From Burkholderiales bacterium (GTDB taxonomy: Bacteria; Pseudomonadota; Gammaproteobacteria; Burkholderiales; Burkholderiaceae_D): a stretch of DNA of 64,000 bases. Under the pieces are notes generated by a model. It was given only the letters and a program-made list of their open reading frames with translations, did not search any database and was not told where the DNA came from. Of this stretch, positions 49,466-58,747 are shown piece after piece. Position numbers and translations under genes: made by a program. Numbering within the stretch: position 1 is the first letter of the stretch; every line of letters begins with the position of its first letter. Location: contig JACQDX010000132.1 of assembly GCA_016200895.1 (NCBI GenBank), positions 1-64,000 on the forward strand, in the 5' to 3' direction.

Positions 49466-50245
49466 TCAATTTGCTCCGCAAACCTGCCTGACGACATCAA
49501 TATAGCGCTGACTGACGTCCACCAACATATCATTTTTTAACTGTAGTTGATAACGACCATCACCGATAATGTGAAGGCCGCTAATTTCTTTGATATTGAC
49601 GATATTTCGCCGGTGGCAACGTAAAAACTTCTCTGGATTGAGGTGGTTTTCTAATTGCTGCATGGTTAATCGCTGCAGCACTGTCTGCGTTGATAAATGG
49701 TATTCGATATAGTTTCCTGCGGAGCTAATCCACAATATCTTATCGAGAGGATAGGTGTCGATTCTTCCTATTGAACGTATGCTGATCTGGTGCCAGTATC
49801 GCGGTGCGTTGCTCGATAGCGTGGCGCTTTCGAGCAGCGCATGCATTGCTTGTTGATAGCTGGCGCGCTTGCGTTGATTCAATAGTAGCTCAGCTCTTTT
49901 TACGGCAACTTGCAACCTGCTTTCATCAATCGGTTTGAGTAAATAATCAAGTGCGTGAACCTCGAATGCATCCAGGGCGAAAGCGTGGTGAGCGCTGACA
50001 AAAATCACTATTGGTGGATCTTTGCGCTGACAAATTGAAGCTGCCAGACTTAAGCCCGTTTCATTGGGCATATGTATATCCAAAAATATGACATCAATCG
50101 TTTTTTCTGCCAACTGTATACGTGCACTCTCAGCATCTGCACATGTACCATTATCCACTAATTGCCAATGTGGATACGCGGACATGGAATAACGCAGATT
50201 GACACGGCCATGCGCTTCATCATCGACGATCAGGTAATTCACCAT
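49466..50245 (-). CDS. LytTR-family response regulator (AlgR/LytR type)
   Basis: YLIVDDEAHGRVNLRY...VIFLDIHMPNETGLSLA; LytTR C-term HLNPEKFLRCHRRNIVNIKEI. Confidence 0.92.
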   Translation of the reverse strand: MVNYLIVDDEAHGRVNLRYSMSAYPHWQLVDNGTCADAESARIQLAEKTIDVIFLDIHMPNETGLSLAASICQRKDPPIVIFVSAHHAFALDAFEVHALDYLLKPIDESRLQVAVKRAELLLNQRKRASYQQAMHALLESATLSSNAPRYWHQISIRSIGRIDTYPLDKILWISSAGNYIEYHLSTQTVLQRLTMQQLENHLNPEKFLRCHRRNIVNIKEISGLHIIGDGRYQLQLKNDMLVDVSQRYIDVVRQVCGAN

Positions 50246-51388
50246 TCAGGCACCATACATGGGCTGTATAATTTCAACGCTAAAGTGATCTTCATGCATA
50301 GCGCTATGTACGTTCGCTTTACTTCCATAGGCAAGCAGTAAACGTTCCCTGGTATGCGCCAGACCCATACCAAAACCAGGTCTTTTCGTGAAACTATTTT
50401 TGACGGAATTGCAAAGTAGGATACGTATCTGATCTGCCTCCCGTGAAAATTCAAGATGAATACGGCTTATGTCCTGATGACAATCCAGATCATGTCGGAG
50501 CGCATTTTCGATCAATGGTTGCAGTAACAAAGGTATACATTCACACTGCAAAATAGTTGCGTCATTTCCTGTAATTTCAAACACTAAACGCTCGCCATAT
50601 CTCAAACTTTGCAATGCCAAGTAATCTTGAATAAATTGAAGTTCTTCATCGAAATTTACCCAGTCCCGACTAGAAGCGTCCAAAGTATATCGTAATAAAT
50701 TACTAAGGCGATTAATGCCGCCAATTGCAGTCGACGTGTCGCTACTACGCACCAAGGCGCTGATGGCACTTAGTGCATTGAAAACAAAATGCGGTTCCAA
50801 CTGCGCCCTTAGGCTTGCAAGACGTTGCTGCTCCAAAGCCAATTGCAAATTCAAGTTGTCGGTTTGAGATTTCTGCCATGCACGTTCATGGCGGCGATTT
50901 TGCTGCCAGATACTAAACGCGATCGACGCCAAATAAACCATTGAGATCAGCGTTACATCAGTGAACCAGCGAAACTTGTGGATCGATACTATGTATCGTT
51001 GAATGGTTTCAAAATTGACTGGGCTGTGCATAGTCACTATATCTGTCCAAGCGCAATAGATAATTTCAAGAGGAAGAAAGATAGCGGTCAATAACAAAAA
51101 TCCCAGCGCAATGGGTTTAGCTTTCGTTGCGAAATCAGGTTTGTATTGATAAGTCAGTTGTAAAACCGTACTCAAGACAATAAATCCCGGAACGGCCAAC
51201 CACCATTTGATCGCCAGATATGCGAATTCTATCGATTTACCCTGTTGTTGCAGCTCACTGTATTTGGCGAACGCGACCAATTGGCACAACACGCTCCACA
51301 GCAGACCATGAACAAATAGCAGCTTGAAAACCGTTGGTGTTCTTTGCCAAAATGAAGAGAAAAAAATCGATATAGATGAATTTTGCAT
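50246..51388 (-). CDS. LytS/YehU-type sensor histidine kinase (His_kinase family)
   Basis: LRAQLEPHFVFNALSAISALVRSSDTSTAIGGINRLSNLLRYTLDASSRDWVNFDEEL; adjacent to the LytTR regulator. Confidence 0.9.
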   Translation of the reverse strand: MQNSSISIFFSSFWQRTPTVFKLLFVHGLLWSVLCQLVAFAKYSELQQQGKSIEFAYLAIKWWLAVPGFIVLSTVLQLTYQYKPDFATKAKPIALGFLLLTAIFLPLEIIYCAWTDIVTMHSPVNFETIQRYIVSIHKFRWFTDVTLISMVYLASIAFSIWQQNRRHERAWQKSQTDNLNLQLALEQQRLASLRAQLEPHFVFNALSAISALVRSSDTSTAIGGINRLSNLLRYTLDASSRDWVNFDEELQFIQDYLALQSLRYGERLVFEITGNDATILQCECIPLLLQPLIENALRHDLDCHQDISRIHLEFSREADQIRILLCNSVKNSFTKRPGFGMGLAHTRERLLLAYGSKANVHSAMHEDHFSVEIIQPMYGA

Positions 51389-51684
51389 TTAAAAAAGTAT
51401 AACGGCGCAATGCTGAGGCGGATGATTTTAACTTCCCATGTTTGCGGGAGTTCATCACAATTCATTCAGCTTTGCAAATGCCTTATTGAATACTACGCAC
51501 AACTTGGAAAATTCACGTTCCTCGTGCACTTTGAACGGTTTTTGATCACCGTTTTTTCTTTATCAATATTTTCCTTTAATTTACAGTTTTTCCATATGCC
51601 AGGTACAACGTTGTGCCGGACTCAAAACAAGTTTGGCACGAACAAGCTGGAGTAAATTTTTATCATTCAAACGTCGGAGTGTCC

Positions 51685-52377
51685 ATGAATGTAGTCGAAT
51701 TAGGCTTTGCCTTTTTAGCAGGTTTGGCAATGATTGCCAGTCCTTGCGTTTTAATGTTGTTACCGATCTTGCTTAGCACCAGCTTAGAGCAGCGCAGCCG
51801 CCCGGTCTTTATCATTCTTGGTTTTGTTACCGCTTTCAGCACCGTTGCATTATTCTTTGCGAAAGGTGTGAGTATCGCTGGAAGTTCCCCAGCAGTCTTG
51901 CGCCAGGTTGCCATTATATTACTGGCGATATTTGCAGTGCTGATGCTATCTCCAAAGTTGTATGCACGCATGAGTACTAGGTTGCAAGGCGTTTCCGATT
52001 TTGGCATAAAACTCAGCCCCAACCCCAGTGCTGGTAAAGTCGGCGGCTTTGTCATTGGCTTAAGTTTGGGCGCAGTTTGGACACCATGTTCGGGGCCAAT
52101 CCTAGCTTCCATTATTACGCTGATTGCTGGTTCCAGCAACATTACATGGGGCCTCAGTTTACTAGTGGCATTTGGACTTGGAACAGGCTTGCCCATGTTA
52201 TTAGTGGCCTATGGCGGTAAAACAATTAGTAACCGCCTGGCTATCATAGCCCGTAATGGCAATGCTGTACGACGTGCACTTGGTGTGGTGATGCTGATTC
52301 TGGTCGCCTATATGCAGTGGCAACAAATTGACGAACTCCCTGGATGGCTCGCGAATCGGTATCAAGGCTGGCTATGA
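51685..52377 (+). CDS. Cytochrome c biogenesis protein, CcdA/DsbD TM-domain family
   Basis: LGFAFLAGLAMIASPCVLMLLPILLS...KVGGFVIGLSLGAVWTPCSGPILASIITLIAGS; paired Cys in TM segments. Confidence 0.9.
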   Translation: MNVVELGFAFLAGLAMIASPCVLMLLPILLSTSLEQRSRPVFIILGFVTAFSTVALFFAKGVSIAGSSPAVLRQVAIILLAIFAVLMLSPKLYARMSTRLQGVSDFGIKLSPNPSAGKVGGFVIGLSLGAVWTPCSGPILASIITLIAGSSNITWGLSLLVAFGLGTGLPMLLVAYGGKTISNRLAIIARNGNAVRRALGVVMLILVAYMQWQQIDELPGWLANRYQGWL

Positions 52378-52423
52378 AATTTGATGCGAAGCTCAGATCT
52401 TGACCTGTCGCATCAAATCGCGA

Positions 52424-53509
52424 TTACATAAACCTGACAGCGTAGACTGGTGGCAAATTGCCTGATATTTGATACCAGTCATCACCCTCGTTCTCACTCG
52501 CCCATAAATTGCCGGTAGTCGATGCCATCAGCAGATTTTTGCCATTTTCTGAAGCAGCAAGGCCATGGCGATAAACCAGATCATAGCAATCTTGCTGCGG
52601 CAAGCCATTTCGCAATGACTCAAAAGTCTTGCCGCCATCCCTGGTACGCGTAACACTCATGGCACCATGCAAAGGCACCCGTTTTTGATCAGCCACGGCA
52701 GGTACAAACCAAGCGGTATTGGGGTCACGCGGATGTGCAGCCACTGCGAAGCCAAAATCTGGAATACCTTCAGGCAAATGCAACTGCTGCCAGCTCACCG
52801 CATCATCTTCACTGCGCCAGATGCCATTGTGATGCTGGCACCATAAAACATGGCTGGCGAATTTGCTGCGTGCGATCAGGTGAGGGTCCTGGATATTTTG
52901 CTTGTCTGCCAGATCAGGCGGCATATAAGCGGCATGCATACCGGAAGCGGATAATACCCAGTTCTTACCACCATCTTCAGTTTTCCAGGCACCACCACAG
53001 GAGATGCCAAGTAAAATATGCTGAGGATTGCGCGGGTTGACACAGATCGAATGTATGCCAGGCGTATCATAACCACCACCCATCCATTCCTTGCGCTCTT
53101 CCCTGTCCCACAGACTGCGCACCAACTCCCAGCTATTGCCACGATCAGTTGAACGGAACAAGCCACCTGGCAAGGTACCGGCCCATAACACACCTGGCTC
53201 TTCACTGCCACCCGTTTCCAGCGACCAGATTGCCTTCAGCTTCCATTCGACATCGTCGTCTGTCCTGGCATGTTCAGGGTAGGCAGGCACGGCTACCTCC
53301 GTCCAATCATCACGACCTTCATCGCGCCTGTGCAGCTTGACTCCAAAGTGCCCGAGGTTCAATGCCGCATACACAGCGCCATCGCGTTTGTCGTGCAGGC
53401 ACATGCTCAGGGGTTCACCCAGAAAACTGATCTGATCCAGTTTCCAGCCATCAGGCATATGGATCAGTTCAAACAAACCCTTACGGGTCGCTACCATTGC
53501 TTTCATCAT
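52424..53509 (-). CDS. BNR/VPS10-type beta-propeller (glycosyl-hydrolase-like) protein
   Basis: Repeats such as GLFRSTDRGNSWELVRSL, GAWKTEDGGKNWVLSASG, GIWRSEDDAVSWQQLHLPEG, LWASENEGDDWYQISG. Confidence 0.9.
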   Translation of the reverse strand: MMKAMVATRKGLFELIHMPDGWKLDQISFLGEPLSMCLHDKRDGAVYAALNLGHFGVKLHRRDEGRDDWTEVAVPAYPEHARTDDDVEWKLKAIWSLETGGSEEPGVLWAGTLPGGLFRSTDRGNSWELVRSLWDREERKEWMGGGYDTPGIHSICVNPRNPQHILLGISCGGAWKTEDGGKNWVLSASGMHAAYMPPDLADKQNIQDPHLIARSKFASHVLWCQHHNGIWRSEDDAVSWQQLHLPEGIPDFGFAVAAHPRDPNTAWFVPAVADQKRVPLHGAMSVTRTRDGGKTFESLRNGLPQQDCYDLVYRHGLAASENGKNLLMASTTGNLWASENEGDDWYQISGNLPPVYAVRFM

Positions 53510-53778
53510 TAACCTCCTGAAAGAGCCTGCAAGATATAGACCTGACTATTTGAACCTAAAGGGTCGCGCAAGCCACTGCGCTGCATGATACGCTTGCCAT
53601 CGATAAAAACCACTACATGAAAACGCAGGTCACCTTGTTCATCAAGAATATAGCTGCGTAAAGTAGGGTTGGCCTGAAATGCTGCTTCCAATGCATCACG
53701 CAAATTATTGGCCACAGTTTCCACCTCAGGAACTTCAGTAAAGCGACTGAGTTGCTGGGTGAAAATCAGTCTGGCCAT
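53509..53778 (-). CDS. MoaD/ThiS-family (ubiquitin-like beta-grasp) protein with C-terminal Gly-Gly
   Basis: 89 aa; RLIFTQQLSRFTEVPEVETVANNLRDALEAAFQANPTLRSYILDEQGDLRFHVVVFIDGKRI...VYILQALSGG. Confidence 0.88.
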   Translation of the reverse strand: MARLIFTQQLSRFTEVPEVETVANNLRDALEAAFQANPTLRSYILDEQGDLRFHVVVFIDGKRIMQRSGLRDPLGSNSQVYILQALSGG

Positions 53779-53780
53779 GA

Positions 53781-54248
53781 TTATGCCCAGTCCTTATAAG
53801 GATGTTTAAGCAAATTTGCATTTGCGTAACGCCTGTCGTGACTGACTTCTTCACCCAGCCAGCCCGGACGTTCAAATTGCTGCAACTCGGATTCAAGCTC
53901 GACCTCGGCCACGATAAGGCCAAGATTATCACCGATGAATTCATCCACTTCCCAGATCAAACCAGCAAGAGGAATGCGATAGCGTGTTTTTTCTATGAGA
54001 GGTTGCTGGCAGACTGTGTCCAGCAAGATTTGCGCATCAGCCAGTGGGATAGGATATTCCCATTCTCCACAGCTAATGCCGGTTGACATACCCTTGATGG
54101 TCAGCATCGCACGCTCAGCTTCTATGCGTACCCGCACGATACGACCGGGGTCAGAACAAATATAACCCTGGCGCAGAAATGTGCCCTGCCCTTGCTGCTT
54201 GAAATCCTGATTCATGACAAGGAATTTGCGTTCAATTTCTACGCCCAT
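53781..54248 (-). CDS. CYTH domain protein
   Basis: MGVEIERKFLV (ExExK), RVRIEAERAMLTIKG, EVDEFIGDNLGLIVAEVELESE; start trimmed. Confidence 0.92.
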   Translation of the reverse strand: MGVEIERKFLVMNQDFKQQGQGTFLRQGYICSDPGRIVRVRIEAERAMLTIKGMSTGISCGEWEYPIPLADAQILLDTVCQQPLIEKTRYRIPLAGLIWEVDEFIGDNLGLIVAEVELESELQQFERPGWLGEEVSHDRRYANANLLKHPYKDWA

Positions 54249-54275
54249 TACTACTCCGATCAATAAATACCGGAA

Positions 54276-55400
54276 TTATGCACTCAATGTAGCCAAAATC
54301 GGTTGCAACATCGCTTCACCCAGCTTGATACTGCGGGAACCATCCCAACCCACGTCAGCATCCGGCAAATTGGCATTATCCTTGAATGGCAATTCCAGCG
54401 TCAGTGATACACACTTGAAAGTGTGACCAATATACTTGGACGCCAGCTTCAGCACATCTTCATTATATTTCGATGCTTCGTAGCCATATTTCGTCTGGAA
54501 GTCAGGGCTTGCCAGACAAAAGCTGTCAACAAAATGCTGTTGTTCTTGCATCTGTTTTTCACTGAAACCTGCCAGCATTTCGCTACCGGCAACAAAGATG
54601 TAAGGCAAAGCTTCATCACCATGGATATCAAGGAAAAGATCGCAGCCAGTTTCATGGATCTTATTCTTGACATAATACACTTCCGGGCTGGTTTCCAGCG
54701 ATGGTGCCATCCATTCACGGTTCAGGTTGGCGCCAGCGGCATTAGTACGCAGGTTGCCACGCACAGAACCATCCGGGTTCATGTTCGGGACAATATACAC
54801 TACCGCTTTTTCCAGTATGCTGCGTGCAATTGGGTTGGATGGGTCTAGCAAGGCATTCAAAGTGCCTTCTACCAGCCATTCAGCCATAGTCTCACCTGGA
54901 TGCTGACGCGCTATGATCCAGACTTTCTTTTCAGCTGCAGGGTCACCAACGACGATCAGGTTCAGATCGCGTTCATCGACGGTATTACCGAGATCTTCAA
55001 CACGGGCGACAGAAGAATTCTCTACCCCACCCAGCAAGGCCAGGTGGCGCTCCCATGTGTAAGGCTCAAAATAAGCGTAGTACACGCTGTCACGCTCAGG
55101 CGTATGGCGTATGGTCAGAACCTTGCCATCAAACTCGGTATCTACGCGAAACCAGTTGGCTCTGTCATAACTTGCTACTGCGCGATAGCCTTCCCAGCCC
55201 TTGGCATAGGTAGCATCTCCTGCATTGAGAATACGCATGATAGTCTCTTGCCCACGTGCGCCCTGCAAGCGAAAATGAAACCATTGCCAGATATCAGCAT
55301 GTGAATCCTTGCGCAAATTTAAATCGATAGCCTCCGCCTGTTCCGCCTTGACGACTTCGATCGCTCCCGCGTCGAAATTCTGACTGATTTTAATTGTCAT
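54276..55400 (-). CDS. M14 zinc carboxypeptidase, cytosolic-carboxypeptidase type
   Basis: WQWFHFRLQGARG; WIIARQHPGETMAEWLVEG (HxxE), NMNPDGSVRGNLRTNAAGANLNREW, DLFLDIHGDEALPYIFVAG. Confidence 0.92.
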   Translation of the reverse strand: MTIKISQNFDAGAIEVVKAEQAEAIDLNLRKDSHADIWQWFHFRLQGARGQETIMRILNAGDATYAKGWEGYRAVASYDRANWFRVDTEFDGKVLTIRHTPERDSVYYAYFEPYTWERHLALLGGVENSSVARVEDLGNTVDERDLNLIVVGDPAAEKKVWIIARQHPGETMAEWLVEGTLNALLDPSNPIARSILEKAVVYIVPNMNPDGSVRGNLRTNAAGANLNREWMAPSLETSPEVYYVKNKIHETGCDLFLDIHGDEALPYIFVAGSEMLAGFSEKQMQEQQHFVDSFCLASPDFQTKYGYEASKYNEDVLKLASKYIGHTFKCVSLTLELPFKDNANLPDADVGWDGSRSIKLGEAMLQPILATLSA

Positions 55401-55609
55401 GTTGTATTTATTCAGAAATGTTTTTAAGCACCATATTAATACGGCGACCTAGGACGAGTATTTTCACAGTTTTTCCTGAATTATGAAAATATTTCAGTCA
55501 AATTATGAATAAAATCGGACAAATATTTTCACCAAGGCAAGCAATTAAGAAGTTTCTGGCCAAACATAGCAAAATTCGCCACGATATACTATAATCTTTC
55601 GCTCAGAGT

Positions 55610-55686
<77 letters not shown>

Positions 55687-55693
55687 AAAATAC

Positions 55694-55729
55694 AAAAAAG
55701 CTTACAAATTCCGGTTTGTAAGCTTTTTT
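55694..55729 (+). terminator. Rho-independent terminator after tRNA-Pro
   Basis: AAAAAAGCTTACAAATTCCGGTTTGTAAGCTTTTTT. Confidence 0.9.
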
Positions 55730-55813
55730 CTTTGGGTTTAACTTATCAATAGTACAAGTTCACCAGCCATATTGCCTTCAACTTTCAGCATTTTCCGTGC
55801 AATATTCAGGGTA

Positions 55814-56652
55814 TGTTGACATATTATTTTAGCCACTCGATAAAAATGACGGGGGCAAAAAAAGATTTAATCTGAGGAGCCAATTTGTCATATTGCGTTG
55901 CAATGCATCTAAACTGTTTGATTCTGGAAAAAAACGTCCGATGACATTGCGATTCCGATACTGCTGCTTATCAAACTCTCTTTGAACTATACGATTCGAT
56001 TTCGGCGGAATGACAACCTTTGCATTTTTCTCCGTAATTCTAAAAATGAGTCCTTCCGCGTCATAGGCTTTATCTGCTAAAACAGCTTCTGGATAAATGT
56101 CCCGAATTAGCGCTTTGGCTTGCGTAGCATCACGGCATTGCCCACCAGTTAGATTAAGCGAAATGCTTGACCCGGACCTTCAACACGAATGTGAATCTTG
56201 GTAGTTAGCCCACCACGAGAGCGTCCCAGCGCTTGTTCCACTTTTTTTTGACAGCTCCCGAAGCGTGCTGGTGTACACGCACCACCGTACTGTCCAAATA
56301 CACTTATTCAAAGTCCGCATCTTCTCGAAGCACTGCAATGTTGTTGTGCCAGACCTTCTTGCCTGACCAACGGGCAAATCGGATATAGACTTTATGCCAC
56401 GGACCAAACTCAACTGGCAAATCTCGCCAAAGACTTCCTGTGCACGCTATTCAGATTACCGCTTCAACAAACCGACGATGGTTGGGCACAGACCTGCCAG
56501 GTTCGCTCTTTTCCAGGAGTAAGCTTTTCAATTTCTCTCCGCTGATCGTCTCATAGCATCATTCTTAGCATCCTTGATTCGCCCAAATTTAAGGATGTAA
56601 GCACACTTTCAGCAAAAGTTAGCAGCCATATTGATAAATATATATGTCAACA
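55814..56652 (-). mobile_element. Degenerate IS5-family-like insertion sequence (839 bp)
   Basis: 11-bp terminal inverted repeats TGTTGACATAT (55814-55824) / ATATGTCAACA (56642-56652); internal broken transposase. Confidence 0.75.
55840..56570 (-). pseudogene. IS5-like (DDE) transposase remnant
   Basis: Minus-strand pieces such as RSRGGLTTKIHIRVEGPGQ and GGQCRDATQAKALIRDIYPEAVLADKAYDAEGLIFRITEKNAKVVIPPKSNR lie in different frames; no intact ORF. Confidence 0.8.
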
Positions 56653-56656
56653 GACT

Positions 56657-57598
56657 CTAGTAGAGCTCTTTAGCCATATCGCGTACCGTGCGTAATAACA
56701 GATCTGCGCCTGGAGACAATAAATGTTCACTCTGGCGAATTATGCCAAAAGCATCCATTTTACAAGGTAATTCTATTGGCAAAATGCTTAACACCTTCAA
56801 CGATGCATAGTAGCGCGCCACATCCTGTGGCATAACATGCAGCGAATCTGTCTCTTGCAATAATGCAGTTATCAAGAGCAATGCTGTAGTGTCCACTACA
56901 TTCACAGGCGGCTCCAACCCTGCCCGCCTGAACATCATGTCAAACCTGTGGCGTAATACACTGCCGCGCTGGGGCAATATCCAGGGACAGGTATTGATGT
57001 CCTGTAATTGCAGATTCCTGTGTTCCAGTAAAGGATGGCCTATGCGTGCCACGGCACAAGCTGGTTCTTCAGTCAACTCTTCATAGCTGAGGCTGGAACT
57101 GTTTTCCTTGTCCAGAATACGGCCTATCATGAAATCCAGAGTCCCGCGCTGTAGCTGTTCCAGCAAAATATTGCTTTGTTCCATATGCACACCTATGCGC
57201 AATAAAGGTGCCTGCTGCTTTACACGGGCAATCGCTTTGGGGAGCAAAGCCATGCCTGGTGTCATGATGACGCCAACTTCTACCTGACCAACCAGACCAG
57301 AGCGCAGAGCCACAATATCGTCATGAGCCAGCGCCAGGCTGGTCAAAGCCATACGCGCATGGCGTATCATGGTTTCGCCAAAGATGGTGGGTTCCATCCC
57401 GCGGGGCTGGCGATCAAACAATTGCACGTCCAGCATTTCTTCCAGATCTTTCAATTGTTTGGAAGCTGCCGGTTGGGTCATGTGCAAGGCTTCGGACGCA
57501 CGATGGATATTACGATGTTCGTCGAGGGCGATCAAAAGCAAGAGCTGCCTGGTTTTCAGACGTGCACGTAAAAACCAGTTGGGGTTGGGTGTATCCAT
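56657..57598 (-). CDS. LysR family transcriptional regulator
   Basis: LKTRQLLLLIALDEHRNIHRASEALHMTQPAASKQLKDLEEMLDVQLFDRQPRGMEPT. Confidence 0.95.
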   Translation of the reverse strand: MDTPNPNWFLRARLKTRQLLLLIALDEHRNIHRASEALHMTQPAASKQLKDLEEMLDVQLFDRQPRGMEPTIFGETMIRHARMALTSLALAHDDIVALRSGLVGQVEVGVIMTPGMALLPKAIARVKQQAPLLRIGVHMEQSNILLEQLQRGTLDFMIGRILDKENSSSLSYEELTEEPACAVARIGHPLLEHRNLQLQDINTCPWILPQRGSVLRHRFDMMFRRAGLEPPVNVVDTTALLLITALLQETDSLHVMPQDVARYYASLKVLSILPIELPCKMDAFGIIRQSEHLLSPGADLLLRTVRDMAKELY

Positions 57599-57716
57599 AA
57601 TGAGCAGGGTCGTAATCCATATTAAATTCTTTTAATCGATTTTATCGACATTTCACAGGACCGTATGCTGTTGTTTCGACTTGTCACGTTTGTATGCGAC
57701 AGGTGTAGCACTCTAT

Positions 57717-58727
57717 TCAAGATTTGGCGACCATACCCGATGGTCTTCTGGCAACACTGATTGCCATGATTCTTTGCACCAGGCAAAAGACAAATAGCAA
57801 ACCACCGATAACGATCTTGGTCCACCAAGAGCTTAGCGTACCATCAAAGGCAATCAGGGTTTGTATGGTGCCCAGTACCAGCACGCCAGTCAGCGCACCA
57901 GCCACATAACCGACACCACCAGTCAACAATGTACCACCGATGACAACGGCAGCGATGGCATCCAGTTCTGTGCCCTGCGCATGCAGACCATAGCCGGACA
58001 GCATGTAAAACGAAAACAATAAACCAGCCAGCGCGGCACAAAAACCACTGAATGCATAAATCATGATCTTGGTCCGGGCGACTGGCAAGCCCATCATCAG
58101 GGCGCTTTGTTCATTCCCGCCTATGGCATATGCCGCACGCCCAAATTCACTATAGTGCGCGAGGTAAATGGCCAGACCCAGCATCAGCAGGGCAATCACC
58201 ACGCCCGGTGAAACAAATACATCGAGAAACGCCAACTGGCTTTGCGACATGCTGACAAACCACGGATCATCAATGGTGATGGAGTTGATACTGATCAAAT
58301 AACACAGGCCACGCGCCAGAAACATGCCTGCCAGGGTAACGATAAATGCCTGCAATTTAAAGAAATGTATCATGGCTCCCATGGCAGCACCAAACAGGCT
58401 GCCCAGCACCAGTACCAGCGGCACTACCACGACGGGCGGCCAGTGCCACATCTGTAGCATCCAGGCAGTAATCATGATACTCAGGGCCAGTACCGATCCG
58501 ACCGACAGATCAATGCCGCCCGACAGGATGACAAAACTCATGCCAATGGCAATCACCAGCAAGAAGGCATTATCAATGAGCAGGTTGCAAATCACTTGCA
58601 AGGACAAGAAACCTGGATAAACCATCCCCCCCAGCACCAACATCAGCAACAACAAGCCCACTGTCACTAGCGAAATAAAATACGCGCTATGTGTAAGCTT
58701 GCGCAAAGTAAGAAAAAAAGGATTCAT
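57717..58727 (-). CDS. yjfF: Sugar ABC transporter permease, YjfF-like
   Basis: LLLVIAIGMSFVILSGGIDLSVGSVLALSIMITAWML...AIAAVVIGGTLLTGGVGYVAGALTGVLVLG; start trimmed to MNPFFLTLRKL. Confidence 0.88.
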   Translation of the reverse strand: MNPFFLTLRKLTHSAYFISLVTVGLLLLMLVLGGMVYPGFLSLQVICNLLIDNAFLLVIAIGMSFVILSGGIDLSVGSVLALSIMITAWMLQMWHWPPVVVVPLVLVLGSLFGAAMGAMIHFFKLQAFIVTLAGMFLARGLCYLISINSITIDDPWFVSMSQSQLAFLDVFVSPGVVIALLMLGLAIYLAHYSEFGRAAYAIGGNEQSALMMGLPVARTKIMIYAFSGFCAALAGLLFSFYMLSGYGLHAQGTELDAIAAVVIGGTLLTGGVGYVAGALTGVLVLGTIQTLIAFDGTLSSWWTKIVIGGLLFVFCLVQRIMAISVARRPSGMVAKS

Positions 58728-58747
58728 GTCGAAGAAGTCTTCGTAAG

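Noticed and set aside
52424-53509. Exo-sialidase/glycosidase involved in host glycan use
   Set aside because: Only BNR-type propeller repeats are evident, no signal peptide and no catalytic signature; linked to a ThiS-like gene instead.
55459-55491. Inverted repeat TATTTTCA...TGAAAATA upstream of tRNA-Pro
   Set aside because: Only 8 bp arms in AT-rich intergenic sequence; not distinguishable from chance.
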